Below, piece after piece: positions 15,872 to 23,183 of a stretch of 29,181 nt of DNA. The DNA lies in the NCBI GenBank assembly GCA_002418885.1, contig DIEZ01000025.1, positions 65,667-94,847 on the forward strand, in the 5' to 3' direction. Within the stretch, counting starts at the first letter, position 1. Each line of letters starts with the position of its first letter. The notes under the pieces were generated by a model that was not told the origin of the DNA, did not search any database, and was given only the letters and a program-made list of their open reading frames with translations. The translations under genes were made by a program, and so were the position numbers. Source of the DNA: Syntrophaceae bacterium UBA5761. Lineage in GTDB: Bacteria > Desulfobacterota > Syntrophia > Syntrophales > UBA4778.

Positions 15872-16210
15872 GAAGATCCTCAAGGATGTGGACGTTATTT
15901 TAAGACGCAATCCCGCCGCCGGTGCGACCGAAAGTGATTGCCGTCTGTCCTGGAAATTTTCTTCTGTTATGTGAGATAAAACTGTCCATTCGATACTTTA
16001 TGGATTTATTCTTTTGGAAAAAGGAATGCAATTTGCGCGCCGTTACAAGAGGCGACGCCTTGGGTACCGAGGCCTGTCACTATTAGGTTGGGATGGAGGT
16101 ACGGGCAACCGGTGCGATGGCGTGGCGGTTTTGGATTCGGCCGGCGGTTCGGTCCCGGCCAGTAGCGGTTGTGCTCGAAAGAGAGGGAAATAATTTCCGG
16201 CTATTTCTGA
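15872..16210. other. 339 bp intergenic region without a recognisable gene
   Basis: Between the GT4 gene start and the TPR-protein stop no open frame resembles a protein. An AT-rich part (about 15950-16030) could hold the promoter of the glycosylation operon: TTGCAT, 17 nt, TAAATC on the - strand is a weak sigma-70-type match. A G+C-rich part (16040-16160) has short inverted repeats, including GGCCGG (16139-16144) paired with CCGGCC (16155-16160). No known riboswitch or tRNA is recognised. Confidence 0.4.
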
Positions 16211-16924
16211 TTATGCGGTCGGATTTTGCCTCTGGATGTAGTTGAGCAGGTCCCGGCCCTCCTTGAAGGCGTTGTTTATCTTCAGGGCCTCCAAGATGGC
16301 TTCCTTTGCGGCTGCCCAGTCACCCCTTTCGATGTAGACCCGTGATATATTGTAATGAAGTCCTTCGTCTTCCGGCGCTACCATCAGGGCCTTCTTGTAT
16401 TCGGCGAGGGCGTCTTCGAACTTGCTTTCCTTGCGGTACCCTATGCCCGACCGGTTGTACTGCCGTATGATCAGTGAACGGAGTGTCTCGTTGTCCTTGT
16501 ACATTTCCCTTGCTTTGTCGAAGTCGCCCCTGTCGATGAGGAGTATGATTTTCGTGACTAGTTGTTCGTTTCCGTCGGCGTCGGTTTTTTGGCCTGCGCC
16601 GGAATTTTGACTGTCCCGGTACGCAAGTATCTCTTCCTCTTCTACGACTATCAACTGCTTGATGAAGGCAAGTGTCGTTTTTTTGTCGCTATCCTGGAAC
16701 GTGACCGGGCCGAATACGTCTTTGAAGCTCTTGCTCTCCTGAAGCTCTTTCTGGAAGGCGTTGATACCTTCGTTTAATTGCCTCTCCTCGGCCGGAAAAA
16801 GGGTTGTCGTCAGACTTTTTTCCAGGAGCTCGCAGAACCCGAGGAGGCAGGCATAAGTCCGACCCATATGAAGGTGTTTCTTGCATTCGTTCAGTTTCCT
16901 CAGCATCGTTCCAAGGTTGCTCAT
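16211..16924 (-). CDS. TPR-repeat protein of unknown function
   Basis: 237 aa from ATG 16924, which has GGAG 8 nt upstream; the frame is open further upstream to 17191 but that part overlaps the divergent promoter region and looks non-coding. The N-terminal 100 residues are helical and unfamiliar (TMLRKLNECKKHLHMGRTYA). The C-terminal 100 residues contain TPR motifs, clearest at KFEDALAEYKKALMVAPED and DWAAAKEAILEALKIN. There is no signal peptide or membrane segment, so it is probably cytoplasmic and a protein-binding adaptor. It is divergent from the PAS kinase gene with a 250 bp shared upstream region. I do not recognise a named family for the N-terminal part. Confidence 0.75.
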   Translation of the reverse strand: MSNLGTMLRKLNECKKHLHMGRTYACLLGFCELLEKSLTTTLFPAEERQLNEGINAFQKELQESKSFKDVFGPVTFQDSDKKTTLAFIKQLIVVEEEEILAYRDSQNSGAGQKTDADGNEQLVTKIILLIDRGDFDKAREMYKDNETLRSLIIRQYNRSGIGYRKESKFEDALAEYKKALMVAPEDEGLHYNISRVYIERGDWAAAKEAILEALKINNAFKEGRDLLNYIQRQNPTA

Positions 16925-17009
16925 CTTTAGGGCTCCATCGGGATGCTCCGGTTTTTTCTCATTCCTTATGCAAGATATCGGCCATCGCGGATCGGCCTTG
17001 ATTTCAATG

Positions 17010-17025
17010 AGCCGAGATTGTTCCA
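17010..17025 (-). promoter_or_regulatory. Weak sigma-54-type promoter candidate for the TPR gene
   Basis: On the - strand TGGAACAATCTCGGCT has the required GG-N10-GC spacing and the TGG and GC elements, but it departs from TGGCACG and TTGC at several positions. It lies about 85 nt upstream of ATG 16924. It is listed because a better sigma-54 site faces the other way in the same intergenic region. Confidence 0.3.
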
Positions 17026-17097
17026 CTTTCGGCGAACTGTTTGTCGAAGCTGCTTGTCCTCTTACTTTTTGGATTATTCTTCGCAAGTCACCGCGAG

Positions 17098-17114
17098 CTG
17101 GCATGGGAAATGCT
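17098..17114 (+). promoter_or_regulatory. Sigma-54 (RpoN)-type promoter of the PAS kinase gene
   Basis: CTGGCATGGGAAATGCT matches the -24/-12 consensus YTGGCACGNNNNTTGCW at nearly all fixed positions, with T for C after TGGCA and A for T at the first base of the -12 box. GG and GC are exactly 10 nt apart. Transcription would start about 50 nt before ATG 17175. Sigma-54 commonly drives middle flagellar genes in polarly flagellated bacteria. No activator-binding site was identified. Confidence 0.65.
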
Positions 17115-17174
17115 GCCTCTAAGAATAGTCTTATACTTGCTCTTCGACCTCGATTTTCCGAAGGAGGTGCCCCG

Positions 17175-18779
17175 ATGTCGAAACAACTCAACGCCTACCC
17201 TCAAGAAAGCCCTGCCCTTGCACAACTCCCTGAGCGGTGGCAGGGGCCTAACCTGAATGTCTTGCTCGATGCCTTGCCGGTCGGAATCCTCACCGTCAAC
17301 AGAACGGGGTTCACTGTTGCCTGCAATGATTCCTTCGAAAGGATAACGGGCCTATCGCGGCGGGAGGTCGTCGGACGCCCACCCTTTGCCGGATGGGCGG
17401 AAGACGCATTGGAAGAGAAGGCAGCCCTGTTGAGGATACTCCGTGCCGGCGGGTCGTATCGATCCTTCAGACGTTTTTCGGGAAAGAAAAGTGTGGACTC
17501 GCACCGGACTCTGGATTTGCGGATCGAGGAAGTTCGGGATAACGGCATCATAACCGGTGCCGTTATCGTCGTTCAGGAGACGACAAGTGCCACGGCGACG
17601 GATAGGGATTCGGGAAAGAAGGCGACCAAAGCGGACGAGATCGAGCATATGGAGATGCTGAATCAAGTCCTCGATCAAACGGCTCACGATTTCAACAATC
17701 TGCTGGCCCCGCTGAAAAGCTATCCGGAAATGATCCGCCTGAACTACCGGGACAAGAACAAGGTCTTCAAGTATCTTGAAGCGATCGAGACCGCGACGGC
17801 AAAGATGGCCGAGAGGAACCGGGACCTCCTGATACTGGGCAGGCAGGGGCGGTACAGACGGGGCAAGCTCGACGTCAACGGCCTCATCGAGAACATCCTG
17901 AATCAACAGACTCTTCCCAGGACAGCGTCGGTTATACGAAGAATGTCGGCAGACCTCCTGCCGGTTTATGGCGGCCCAGAGGAAATAGAAAGGTTGTTCG
18001 CCCACCTGCTGAAGAATGCCCGCGAGGCATCGGCAGACGGGGGCGTACTGACCGTCCGGACGGAGAATTACTACCTGGACTATTCTGCGGGCAGGTACCG
18101 CGGCATAGCCGAAGGTGAATACGTGAAGGTAACCGTCGGAGGAACCAAGTCGGGCATGAGCGGAGACACCCTGTGCCGGGTATACGGTTCAGCCGATGGA
18201 GGGGCAAAGGGGGTTAACGCCCTTCCCCTTGGAATGAAGGTAGTTTACGCGGTCCTCAAAAACCATCAGGGCTGTATGGATGTCGAAATTCTCAGGGATA
18301 AGGGGACGTTCTTCTATGTTTACCTCCCCATCCTGCGGGAACCATTCGTGGAAAAGACTCGGCCGGCCGGGTCGAAGCGCAACGAAAGAATCCTGGTCGT
18401 CGACGACGACCAAAGTCAACTTAACCTTATACGGAATACCCTGTCGGTGTTTGGCTATCAGGTCGTGGCCGTGCAAAACGGTGATGAAGCGCTGGCAGCC
18501 TGCCGGCCCTCTCGGCCCGGCGTGGAGAATTTCGACCTCCTCGTGATGGACCTCGTTCTTCACGGAGGGGGGGACGGGGTCGCTGCTTACAGGAGGATTA
18601 AGGACCTCTGCCCCAGGCAGAAATCGGTCCTGCTTTCAGGTTTTGCGCCCGAGGAGAAGGTGGCGGAACTGCGCAAGGAGGGCATGGGGCCTCATTTGAG
18701 AAAACCCTTGGATTTCCCCCTTCTTCTGCAGGTTGTGAGGCAGGAACTGGACTCGCCGGCGAGGGCGACATTGCACTGA
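17175..18779 (+). CDS. PAS-histidine kinase-receiver hybrid with degenerate ATP-binding boxes
   Basis: 534 aa from ATG 17175, preceded by a strong GAAGGAGGTG. A PAS domain spans about 27-135. The dimerisation/phosphoacceptor helix at 160-190 has AHDFNNLLAPL with His171. The ATPase-like domain follows: the N box is present (HLLKNAREA, Asn281), but the G1 box reads VTVGGTKSGMS where families have VxDxGxGM, so the nucleotide-binding Asp is missing, and the G2 box reads NALPLGMKVVY rather than GTGLGLSVVY. A receiver domain at 404-525 keeps the acidic triad (Asp410-412), the phosphoacceptor Asp459, Ser488 and Lys510. No membrane segment is present. Either the kinase activity is lost and the protein works as a scaffold, phosphatase or phosphorelay acceptor, or binding is atypical. 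It may act on flagellar gene control (inferred). Confidence 0.85.
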   Translation: MSKQLNAYPQESPALAQLPERWQGPNLNVLLDALPVGILTVNRTGFTVACNDSFERITGLSRREVVGRPPFAGWAEDALEEKAALLRILRAGGSYRSFRRFSGKKSVDSHRTLDLRIEEVRDNGIITGAVIVVQETTSATATDRDSGKKATKADEIEHMEMLNQVLDQTAHDFNNLLAPLKSYPEMIRLNYRDKNKVFKYLEAIETATAKMAERNRDLLILGRQGRYRRGKLDVNGLIENILNQQTLPRTASVIRRMSADLLPVYGGPEEIERLFAHLLKNAREASADGGVLTVRTENYYLDYSAGRYRGIAEGEYVKVTVGGTKSGMSGDTLCRVYGSADGGAKGVNALPLGMKVVYAVLKNHQGCMDVEILRDKGTFFYVYLPILREPFVEKTRPAGSKRNERILVVDDDQSQLNLIRNTLSVFGYQVVAVQNGDEALAACRPSRPGVENFDLLVMDLVLHGGGDGVAAYRRIKDLCPRQKSVLLSGFAPEEKVAELRKEGMGPHLRKPLDFPLLLQVVRQELDSPARATLH

Positions 18780-18784
18780 CGGTC

Positions 18785-18822
18785 GGGAACGAAAAATTGC
18801 TGTTAAGTTTTTCCCGGTTCCC
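18785..18822. repeat. Imperfect inverted repeat overlapping the sigma-28 promoter
   Basis: GGGAAC-GAAAAA (18785-18796) is complementary to TTTTTC (18808-18813) and GTTCCC (18817-18822) with a 3 nt bulge. It lies just after the kinase stop and covers the -35 box of the downstream promoter. It might act as a terminator for the kinase mRNA, but no T tract follows. Confidence 0.4.
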
Positions 18823-18830
18823 GCCGATAG
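18803..18830 (+). promoter_or_regulatory. Sigma-28 (FliA)-type promoter of the Cache-MCP unit
   Basis: TTAAGTTT (18803-18810), 12 nt, then GCCGATAG (18823-18830). The -35 box differs from TAAAGTTT at one base, and the -10 box matches GCCGATAA at seven of eight. The 12 nt spacing equals that of the fliC promoter. The start would be near 18838, about 105 nt before ATG 18942. Control of a chemoreceptor by the late flagellar sigma factor is usual. Confidence 0.78.
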
Positions 18831-18941
18831 TCAAGTTGCAGTGGTTGCGCAGGGTACGGTCGTTATACAGTCCTTATACCAGCAGTCATCGCAAGGCTTT
18901 ACCGCTGGATAGTCAAAATCAATAAAAAAGGAGGAAGTAGG

Positions 18942-19397
18942 ATGATGATGAGGAAGATGTTGGTAGTGGCATTGGCCGTTTTCCTGGCTGCGGGCGTCGC
19001 CTTGGCGGCGGGAAAAGGTACGGCAAAGGAAGCGAAGGCGATGGTGGAGAAGGCGGTCGCCTATTACAAGGCAAACGGTCAGGAAAAGGCCTTCGCCGAA
19101 TTCAACAACCCGCGGGGAAAATTCGTCGACCGGGATCTTTACGTCTGGGTGACGACCATGCAGGGAAAGGTCATTTCTCACGGTGCGAACGAGAAGCTCA
19201 TCGGGAAAGACCTTTATAACCTGAAAGACACCGATGGGAAACAGTTTATCAAGGAGATCGTCGACAAGGCCAAGGTGTCGAACAACGGATGGGTGGATTA
19301 TAAATGGACAAACCCGCTTTCGAAGAAGGTCGAGCAGAAATCCATCTATTTCGAAAAGTTCAACAATCTGGTGTTTGTCTGCGGGTGTTATAAGTAA
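18942..19397 (+). CDS. Secreted single-Cache-domain-like sensor protein
   Basis: 151 aa. GGAGG lies 8-12 nt before the first of three consecutive ATG codons. A clear signal peptide (basic MMMRKM, hydrophobic core, ALA-A cleavage near residue 23) sends it to the periplasm. The mature part has the single Cache pattern: helix with MVEKAVAYYKANG, then FAEFNNPRGKFVDRDLYVWV, MQGKVISHGANEKLIGKDLYNLKD, and a closing strand pair ending in GCYK. There is no membrane segment after the signal, so it is a free ligand-binding domain. Such domains normally sit inside chemoreceptors and histidine kinases. It is followed by an MCP that lacks a Cache domain, and both are under a sigma-28-type promoter, which suggests a periplasmic partner of that receptor (inferred). 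Confidence 0.85.
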   Translation: MMMRKMLVVALAVFLAAGVALAAGKGTAKEAKAMVEKAVAYYKANGQEKAFAEFNNPRGKFVDRDLYVWVTTMQGKVISHGANEKLIGKDLYNLKDTDGKQFIKEIVDKAKVSNNGWVDYKWTNPLSKKVEQKSIYFEKFNNLVFVCGCYK

Positions 19398-19424
19398 AAC
19401 ACTTAGAAACAACGCGCGACGGGA

Positions 19425-19444
19425 GCGGGCATTTCGCTGCCCGC
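19425..19444 (+). other. Intercistronic hairpin between the Cache gene and the MCP gene
   Basis: GCGGGCA and TGCCCGC form a 7 bp perfect stem around TTTCGC, 28 nt after the Cache-gene stop. No T tract follows, so it is more likely an mRNA-stabilising or attenuating structure than a full terminator. Confidence 0.4.
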
Positions 19445-19477
19445 CCCGGCGTTACTCCACAACATGAGGGTGGCAAG

Positions 19478-21088
19478 ATGAAGATCAGCCGATTTTTCAG
19501 CAATCTCAGTATATCGAAGAAGCTGCTGCTGGCGCCGTTGGTTATCCTGTTGTTTCTCGTGCTCCTCTCCGTCGGCGCCTACATGGGGCTCTCGGCCCAG
19601 AAGGTTGCCATCGAGGATATATACAACAATCGTTTCAAGGGATACCAGAACTGCGCCCGGGTGATGAGCGAGATCGCGAATGTCCACACTAACGTTTACA
19701 AGGTCATCAGTTGGGCGGGCGCCAATTACGAGGCGCAGAAAATAGACAACCTGGCAAAAGGACAGATCCAGGTAATAGAGCGAAGCGTCAACTTTCTGAG
19801 AGAGATACTGAAATCAGCCGCTCTGACTCCGGAAGAGAAAAGACTCTATCAGGCCGCACTCGACCAACTGTTGGAATACCAGAAGCCGGCCCTCGGGGTC
19901 CTCGACGTTGCTTCGGCGGACCTCAACGCCGCGACAATGTTCATGGGTGTGGCCGACGAAAAATTCCAGGTACTGAACAAGAGCCTGGAGGACCTGCTCG
20001 CCCTGGAGAATAGGTTGAGCAAGGAAAAATACGACTATTCCCTGGCGAGTTTCAACAGGACCCTGCAGATATTCGTCGCCTTGTTCGTAGTTGCCGTTGC
20101 ACTGTCGCTCATCAGCAGCATCATGATCACTCGGTTTATTTCGAGGTCCATCCGCAAGACGATCGAAGTGATTCAGAAGGTGGCCGAGGGCGACCTGACA
20201 GGAGAAATAGACGTGAATTCGGAGGATGAACTCGGCCGTTTGGCCGCCTCCGTCAACGCGATGCAGTCGAAGATGGGAGGGGCGGTCGGACAGTCTCTGT
20301 CCATCTCGCAGGTCCTGTCGGAATCGGCGTCGGAACAGGCGGCTTCGCTGGAGGAGACCTCGGCGTCTCTGGATGAGATGGCTTCTATGACCCGGCAGAC
20401 GGCGGCGAACACGGCCGAGGCAAATACGCTGATGAACACCGCCAAGCAGGCCATAGAAAAGGCCAACTCCTCGATGAACGAACTGACGGAGTCGATGAAG
20501 GTGATCGCCGCCGCGAGCGAGCAGACGCAGCATATCGTAAAGAGCATCGACGAGATCGCTTTTCAGACGAATCTCCTCGCCCTGAATGCAGCGGTGGAAG
20601 CGGCGCGGGCCGGCGAAGCTGGAGCCGGGTTCGCCGTCGTCGCCGACGAGGTGAGAAACCTGGCCATGCGGGCGACCGAATCGGCCAAGAACACGGCGGG
20701 GCTCATCGACGACATCGTCAGGAAGGTGAAGGGCGGCGAGGCGTTCGTGAATGCGACGAGCGGAGCCTTCGGCGAGGTCAAAACGACTTCCAACAAGGTC
20801 CTGGAACTCACGGGAGAGATCGCGGCCGCCTCTAAGGAGCAGTCGGAGGGCATAAACCAGGTCAACAAGGCCGTTGCCGAAATGAACCGGGTCACCCAGC
20901 AGAACGCCGCAAGCGCCCAAGAACTGGCCTCCGTCATGTCGATGTTCAGGACGGGAAACGACCACAACGGGCAGAAGAGTAGTAGTGGTAGCGGCAGCAG
21001 TAGTGGTGATAGGCGGCACCATCCGGTGCATGTCCCTGAGGTGGACCCGGAGAAGTTTATCCCGATGGAAGAAGAGGCCCATTTTTAG
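19478..21088 (+). CDS. Methyl-accepting chemotaxis protein
   Basis: 536 aa. TM1 is at about 15-38, a periplasmic four-helix-bundle-like domain at 39-194, TM2 at 195-218, HAMP at 219-270, then a methylation/signalling coiled coil. The highly conserved hairpin tip is at about 356-396 (DEIAFQTNLLALNAAVEAAR, GAGFAVVADEVRNLA), which binds CheA and CheW. EQAASLEETSASLDEM at 286-301 is a candidate methylation helix for CheR/CheB. After the coiled coil, a Ser/Gly linker (about residues 505-516) leads to a tail with HHPVHVPEVDPEKF ending EEEAHF; this is a tether without the NWETF-type motif. The ribosome site is GAGGGTGG before ATG 19478. It is the receptor of the adjacent che operon, separated from it by an inverted-repeat element. 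Confidence 0.96.
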   Translation: MKISRFFSNLSISKKLLLAPLVILLFLVLLSVGAYMGLSAQKVAIEDIYNNRFKGYQNCARVMSEIANVHTNVYKVISWAGANYEAQKIDNLAKGQIQVIERSVNFLREILKSAALTPEEKRLYQAALDQLLEYQKPALGVLDVASADLNAATMFMGVADEKFQVLNKSLEDLLALENRLSKEKYDYSLASFNRTLQIFVALFVVAVALSLISSIMITRFISRSIRKTIEVIQKVAEGDLTGEIDVNSEDELGRLAASVNAMQSKMGGAVGQSLSISQVLSESASEQAASLEETSASLDEMASMTRQTAANTAEANTLMNTAKQAIEKANSSMNELTESMKVIAAASEQTQHIVKSIDEIAFQTNLLALNAAVEAARAGEAGAGFAVVADEVRNLAMRATESAKNTAGLIDDIVRKVKGGEAFVNATSGAFGEVKTTSNKVLELTGEIAAASKEQSEGINQVNKAVAEMNRVTQQNAASAQELASVMSMFRTGNDHNGQKSSSGSGSSSGDRRHHPVHVPEVDPEKFIPMEEEAHF

Positions 21089-21106
21089 CGGAACAAGGTT
21101 AACGTC

Positions 21107-21225
21107 CTCGTAAAAAGTCCAAAGACGTCATGCCGGACTCGATCCGGCATCCAGAACATATTGAATATACTGGATTCAGGCGTTCGCCGGAATGACGAAA
21201 CGGGTAATTCTCGACTTTTTACGAG
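21107..21225 (+). repeat. Inverted-repeat (MITE/REP-like) element, copy 2
   Basis: A 119 bp element with a perfect 13 bp terminal inverted repeat, ctcgtaaaaagtc (21107-21119) and gactttttacgag (21213-21225). It is in the opposite orientation to copy 1 and shares most of its interior (catgccggactcgat, ggcatccagaacatattgaa, cgccggaatgacga). It starts 18 bp after the MCP stop and ends 41 bp before cheW. Both arms have T/A where copy 1 has C/G at the fifth position, so the pairing is kept. It contains no gene. Confidence 0.85.
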
Positions 21226-21266
21226 TCCATTAAGATTAATCGTTACAGAAAAGCCGGGAGGTATTG

Positions 21267-21785
21267 ATGATGCAAACGGTGGAAGCGGGGACAGAAATGG
21301 CTGTGATGCCTCAGGAGGGGAACAGAGAAGGGAAGTATCTGACCTTCGTCCTGGGGGGAGAAGAGTACGGTCTTGAAATCCTCAAGGTCAAGGAAATCAT
21401 CGGGGTCATGAACATCACCGCGGTTCCTCAGATGCCGCGATACGTGAAAGGAGTCATCAATCTCAGAGGAAAGGTAATACCGGTCGTTGACTTGCGTTTG
21501 AAGTTCGGCATGGAGTCTCTCGATTACAACGAGAGGACATGCATCATCGTCGTTGACATCGCAAGTGCGGGCAACAAGGTCATAATGGGGATCGTCGTGG
21601 ACTGTGTGTCCGAGGTTCTGAATATCAAGGCTGAGGAAATCGAGGATGCACCGGCCTTCGGAGTGCGATTGAACACAGACTATATCCTCGGCATGGCAAA
21701 GGTCAAAGGCAACGTCAAGATTCTTCTCGACATCGACAAGGTGCTGACTGCCGATGTCGTCGCCGCCGAGAAGGTGGCCCATTGA
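21267..21785 (+). CDS. cheW: Chemotaxis coupling protein CheW
   Basis: 172 aa from the first ATG at 21267 (a second follows at 21270), with GGGAGG 5-8 nt upstream. CheW couples receptors to the CheA kinase. The single SH3-like CheW domain is complete: YLTFVLGGEEYGLEILKVKEI at about 27-47, VPQMPRYVKGVINLRGKVIPVVDLR, then GIVVDCVSEVLNI and YILGMAKVKGNVKILLDIDKVL. About 25 N-terminal residues precede the domain. It is the first gene of the chemotaxis operon after the inverted-repeat element. No promoter was recognised immediately upstream. Confidence 0.96.
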   Translation: MMQTVEAGTEMAVMPQEGNREGKYLTFVLGGEEYGLEILKVKEIIGVMNITAVPQMPRYVKGVINLRGKVIPVVDLRLKFGMESLDYNERTCIIVVDIASAGNKVIMGIVVDCVSEVLNIKAEEIEDAPAFGVRLNTDYILGMAKVKGNVKILLDIDKVLTADVVAAEKVAH

Positions 21786-21873
21786 GAAGACGGTAAACGC
21801 CCCTCTTGGTGTCCGCTCTTAAGGGCGCCGTCGCCGGACCGACATCATAAAGAGAGAAATATACGCTGTCCCG

Positions 21874-22698
21874 ATGGATTACGAACTTCAGGATCACGAG
21901 TTTGAGAAGATCAGTCGCCTCGTTTACGACGTGTGCGGCATTGCGCTCCATGAAGGCAAGAGAGAAATGGTCAGGACACGCCTGATCAAACGCCTCAGGA
22001 GCCGCAACTTACGTTCTTTCTCAGATTACTATCGGTATGTGACGGCGCCCGAGGGAACGGGCGAACTGATCGCGATGATCGACTCCCTCTCGACGAACCT
22101 GACAAACTTTTTCCGGGAAGACGGGCATTTTGCGAGGCTGAAGTCGGTAGTGCAATCCTGGCGGGTTTCCTTGTGGGGTAACGGGCATCTGCCGCAGTTG
22201 AGAGTATGGAGTGCGGGCTGCTCCACGGGGGAGGAGCCATATACTATCGCGATGGTGCTGTCGGAACTGATATCTTTGGGGCAGGTAGATCTAAAGATTC
22301 TGGCTACAGACATTTCGACTGCCGTCCTGAAGAAGGCGGCAGAGGGGGTTTACGCTGAAGACAAAATTAAAAACGTCCCCATCGCCCTGAGACGCAAATA
22401 CTTTCTCATGGGTGTTAAGGAATGGGAAGGTTTCTACAGGGTCAGAGAAAACCTGCGGCTTCCGATTGAGTTTGCGCGGTTGAATCTCAAAGAGCCTTTT
22501 TCGTTCAAGGAGCCTTTCGACGTCATCTTCTGCAGGAACGTCATGATTTACTTCGACCGGAAAATGCAACAGCTTGTCGTCAACAGGTTCTATGATTGCC
22601 TGAAGGAGGGCGGATGGCTGTTCATCGGTCATTCTGAAAGCCTCACGGGTATTACTCATCGGTTTAAATATATCGAGCCGAGCGTTTACCGCAAATAA
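21874..22698 (+). CDS. cheR: Chemotaxis protein methyltransferase CheR
   Basis: 274 aa. CheR methylates glutamates of chemoreceptors with S-adenosylmethionine. The N-terminal helical domain (residues 1-75) contains TRLIKRLR and LSTNLTNFFRE. The SAM-binding signature WSAGCSTGEEPYT is at about 110-122, with LATDIS following, and the C-terminal FDVIFCRNVMIYFD and GGWLFIGHSE are both typical. The ribosome site before ATG 21874 is weak (GAGAG well upstream). It follows cheW after 88 nt and is followed 2 nt later by cheD. Length is normal. Confidence 0.96.
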   Translation: MDYELQDHEFEKISRLVYDVCGIALHEGKREMVRTRLIKRLRSRNLRSFSDYYRYVTAPEGTGELIAMIDSLSTNLTNFFREDGHFARLKSVVQSWRVSLWGNGHLPQLRVWSAGCSTGEEPYTIAMVLSELISLGQVDLKILATDISTAVLKKAAEGVYAEDKIKNVPIALRRKYFLMGVKEWEGFYRVRENLRLPIEFARLNLKEPFSFKEPFDVIFCRNVMIYFDRKMQQLVVNRFYDCLKEGGWLFIGHSESLTGITHRFKYIEPSVYRK

Positions 22699-22700
22699 GC

Positions 22701-23183
22701 ATGGCAGAATGTATAGTCGGAATCTCGGATTTGAAGGTCAGCAACAATCAGGAAGATGTGCTGATCACTTACGCGCTGGGATCTTGCATAGGTGTAGCCG
22801 TATATGACCCTCAGGTGCGGGTTGGGGGATTGCTGCATTTCATGCTTCCCGATTCCAACTTAGATGTTGACAAGGCCAAGGCAAATCCGGCAATGTTCGC
22901 CGACACCGGTATCCCCCTCCTTTTCAAATCCTGCTACCGATTCGGAGCGGAAAAGCACCGTATGGTCGTCAAGGTGGCCGGTGGGGCGAGTATCCTGGAC
23001 GATACAAATTTTTTCCGCATCGGGCAGAAGAACCTTACCGCCCTCCGAAGGATTTTCTGGAAGAACAACATACTGATCGACGGCGAAGATACGGGGATGA
23101 ATCATAACCGGACACTCAGCTTGCGGATCGCCGACGGCGTGGTTAAGGTCAGGGGTTCGAACAATTTCACGAGGAAATTGTGA
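22701..23183 (+). CDS. cheD: Chemoreceptor glutamine deamidase CheD
   Basis: 160 aa. CheD deamidates specific glutamines in chemoreceptors. The catalytic residues are in place: Cys29 in LGSCIGV, His46 in GGLLHFMLPDS, and Thr23; these are at the same spacing as Thr21, Cys27 and His44 of the Thermotoga maritima enzyme. FRIGQKNL and EDTGMNHNRTLSL near the C-terminus are also typical. The start lies 2 nt after the cheR stop with no clear ribosome site, so translation is probably coupled. Its usual partner CheC is not seen, although two CheX-family proteins follow in the operon. Confidence 0.95.
   Translation: MAECIVGISDLKVSNNQEDVLITYALGSCIGVAVYDPQVRVGGLLHFMLPDSNLDVDKAKANPAMFADTGIPLLFKSCYRFGAEKHRMVVKVAGGASILDDTNFFRIGQKNLTALRRIFWKNNILIDGEDTGMNHNRTLSLRIADGVVKVRGSNNFTRKL

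Noticed and set aside
16020..16115. A GEMM-like or other riboswitch on the + strand (ggcgacgcc ... ggtacgggcaacc)
   Set aside because: Only loose word similarity; the core is not complete, and no + strand gene follows within about 1 kb.
16881..17174. Longer N-terminus of the PAS kinase starting at 16881
   Set aside because: It would run across the divergent promoter region and the TPR gene start; a strong ribosome site directly precedes ATG 17175.
19814..21082. Long - strand open frame opposite the MCP gene (422 codons)
   Set aside because: It mirrors the conserved MCP signalling domain and has Arg/His/Leu-rich shadow composition.
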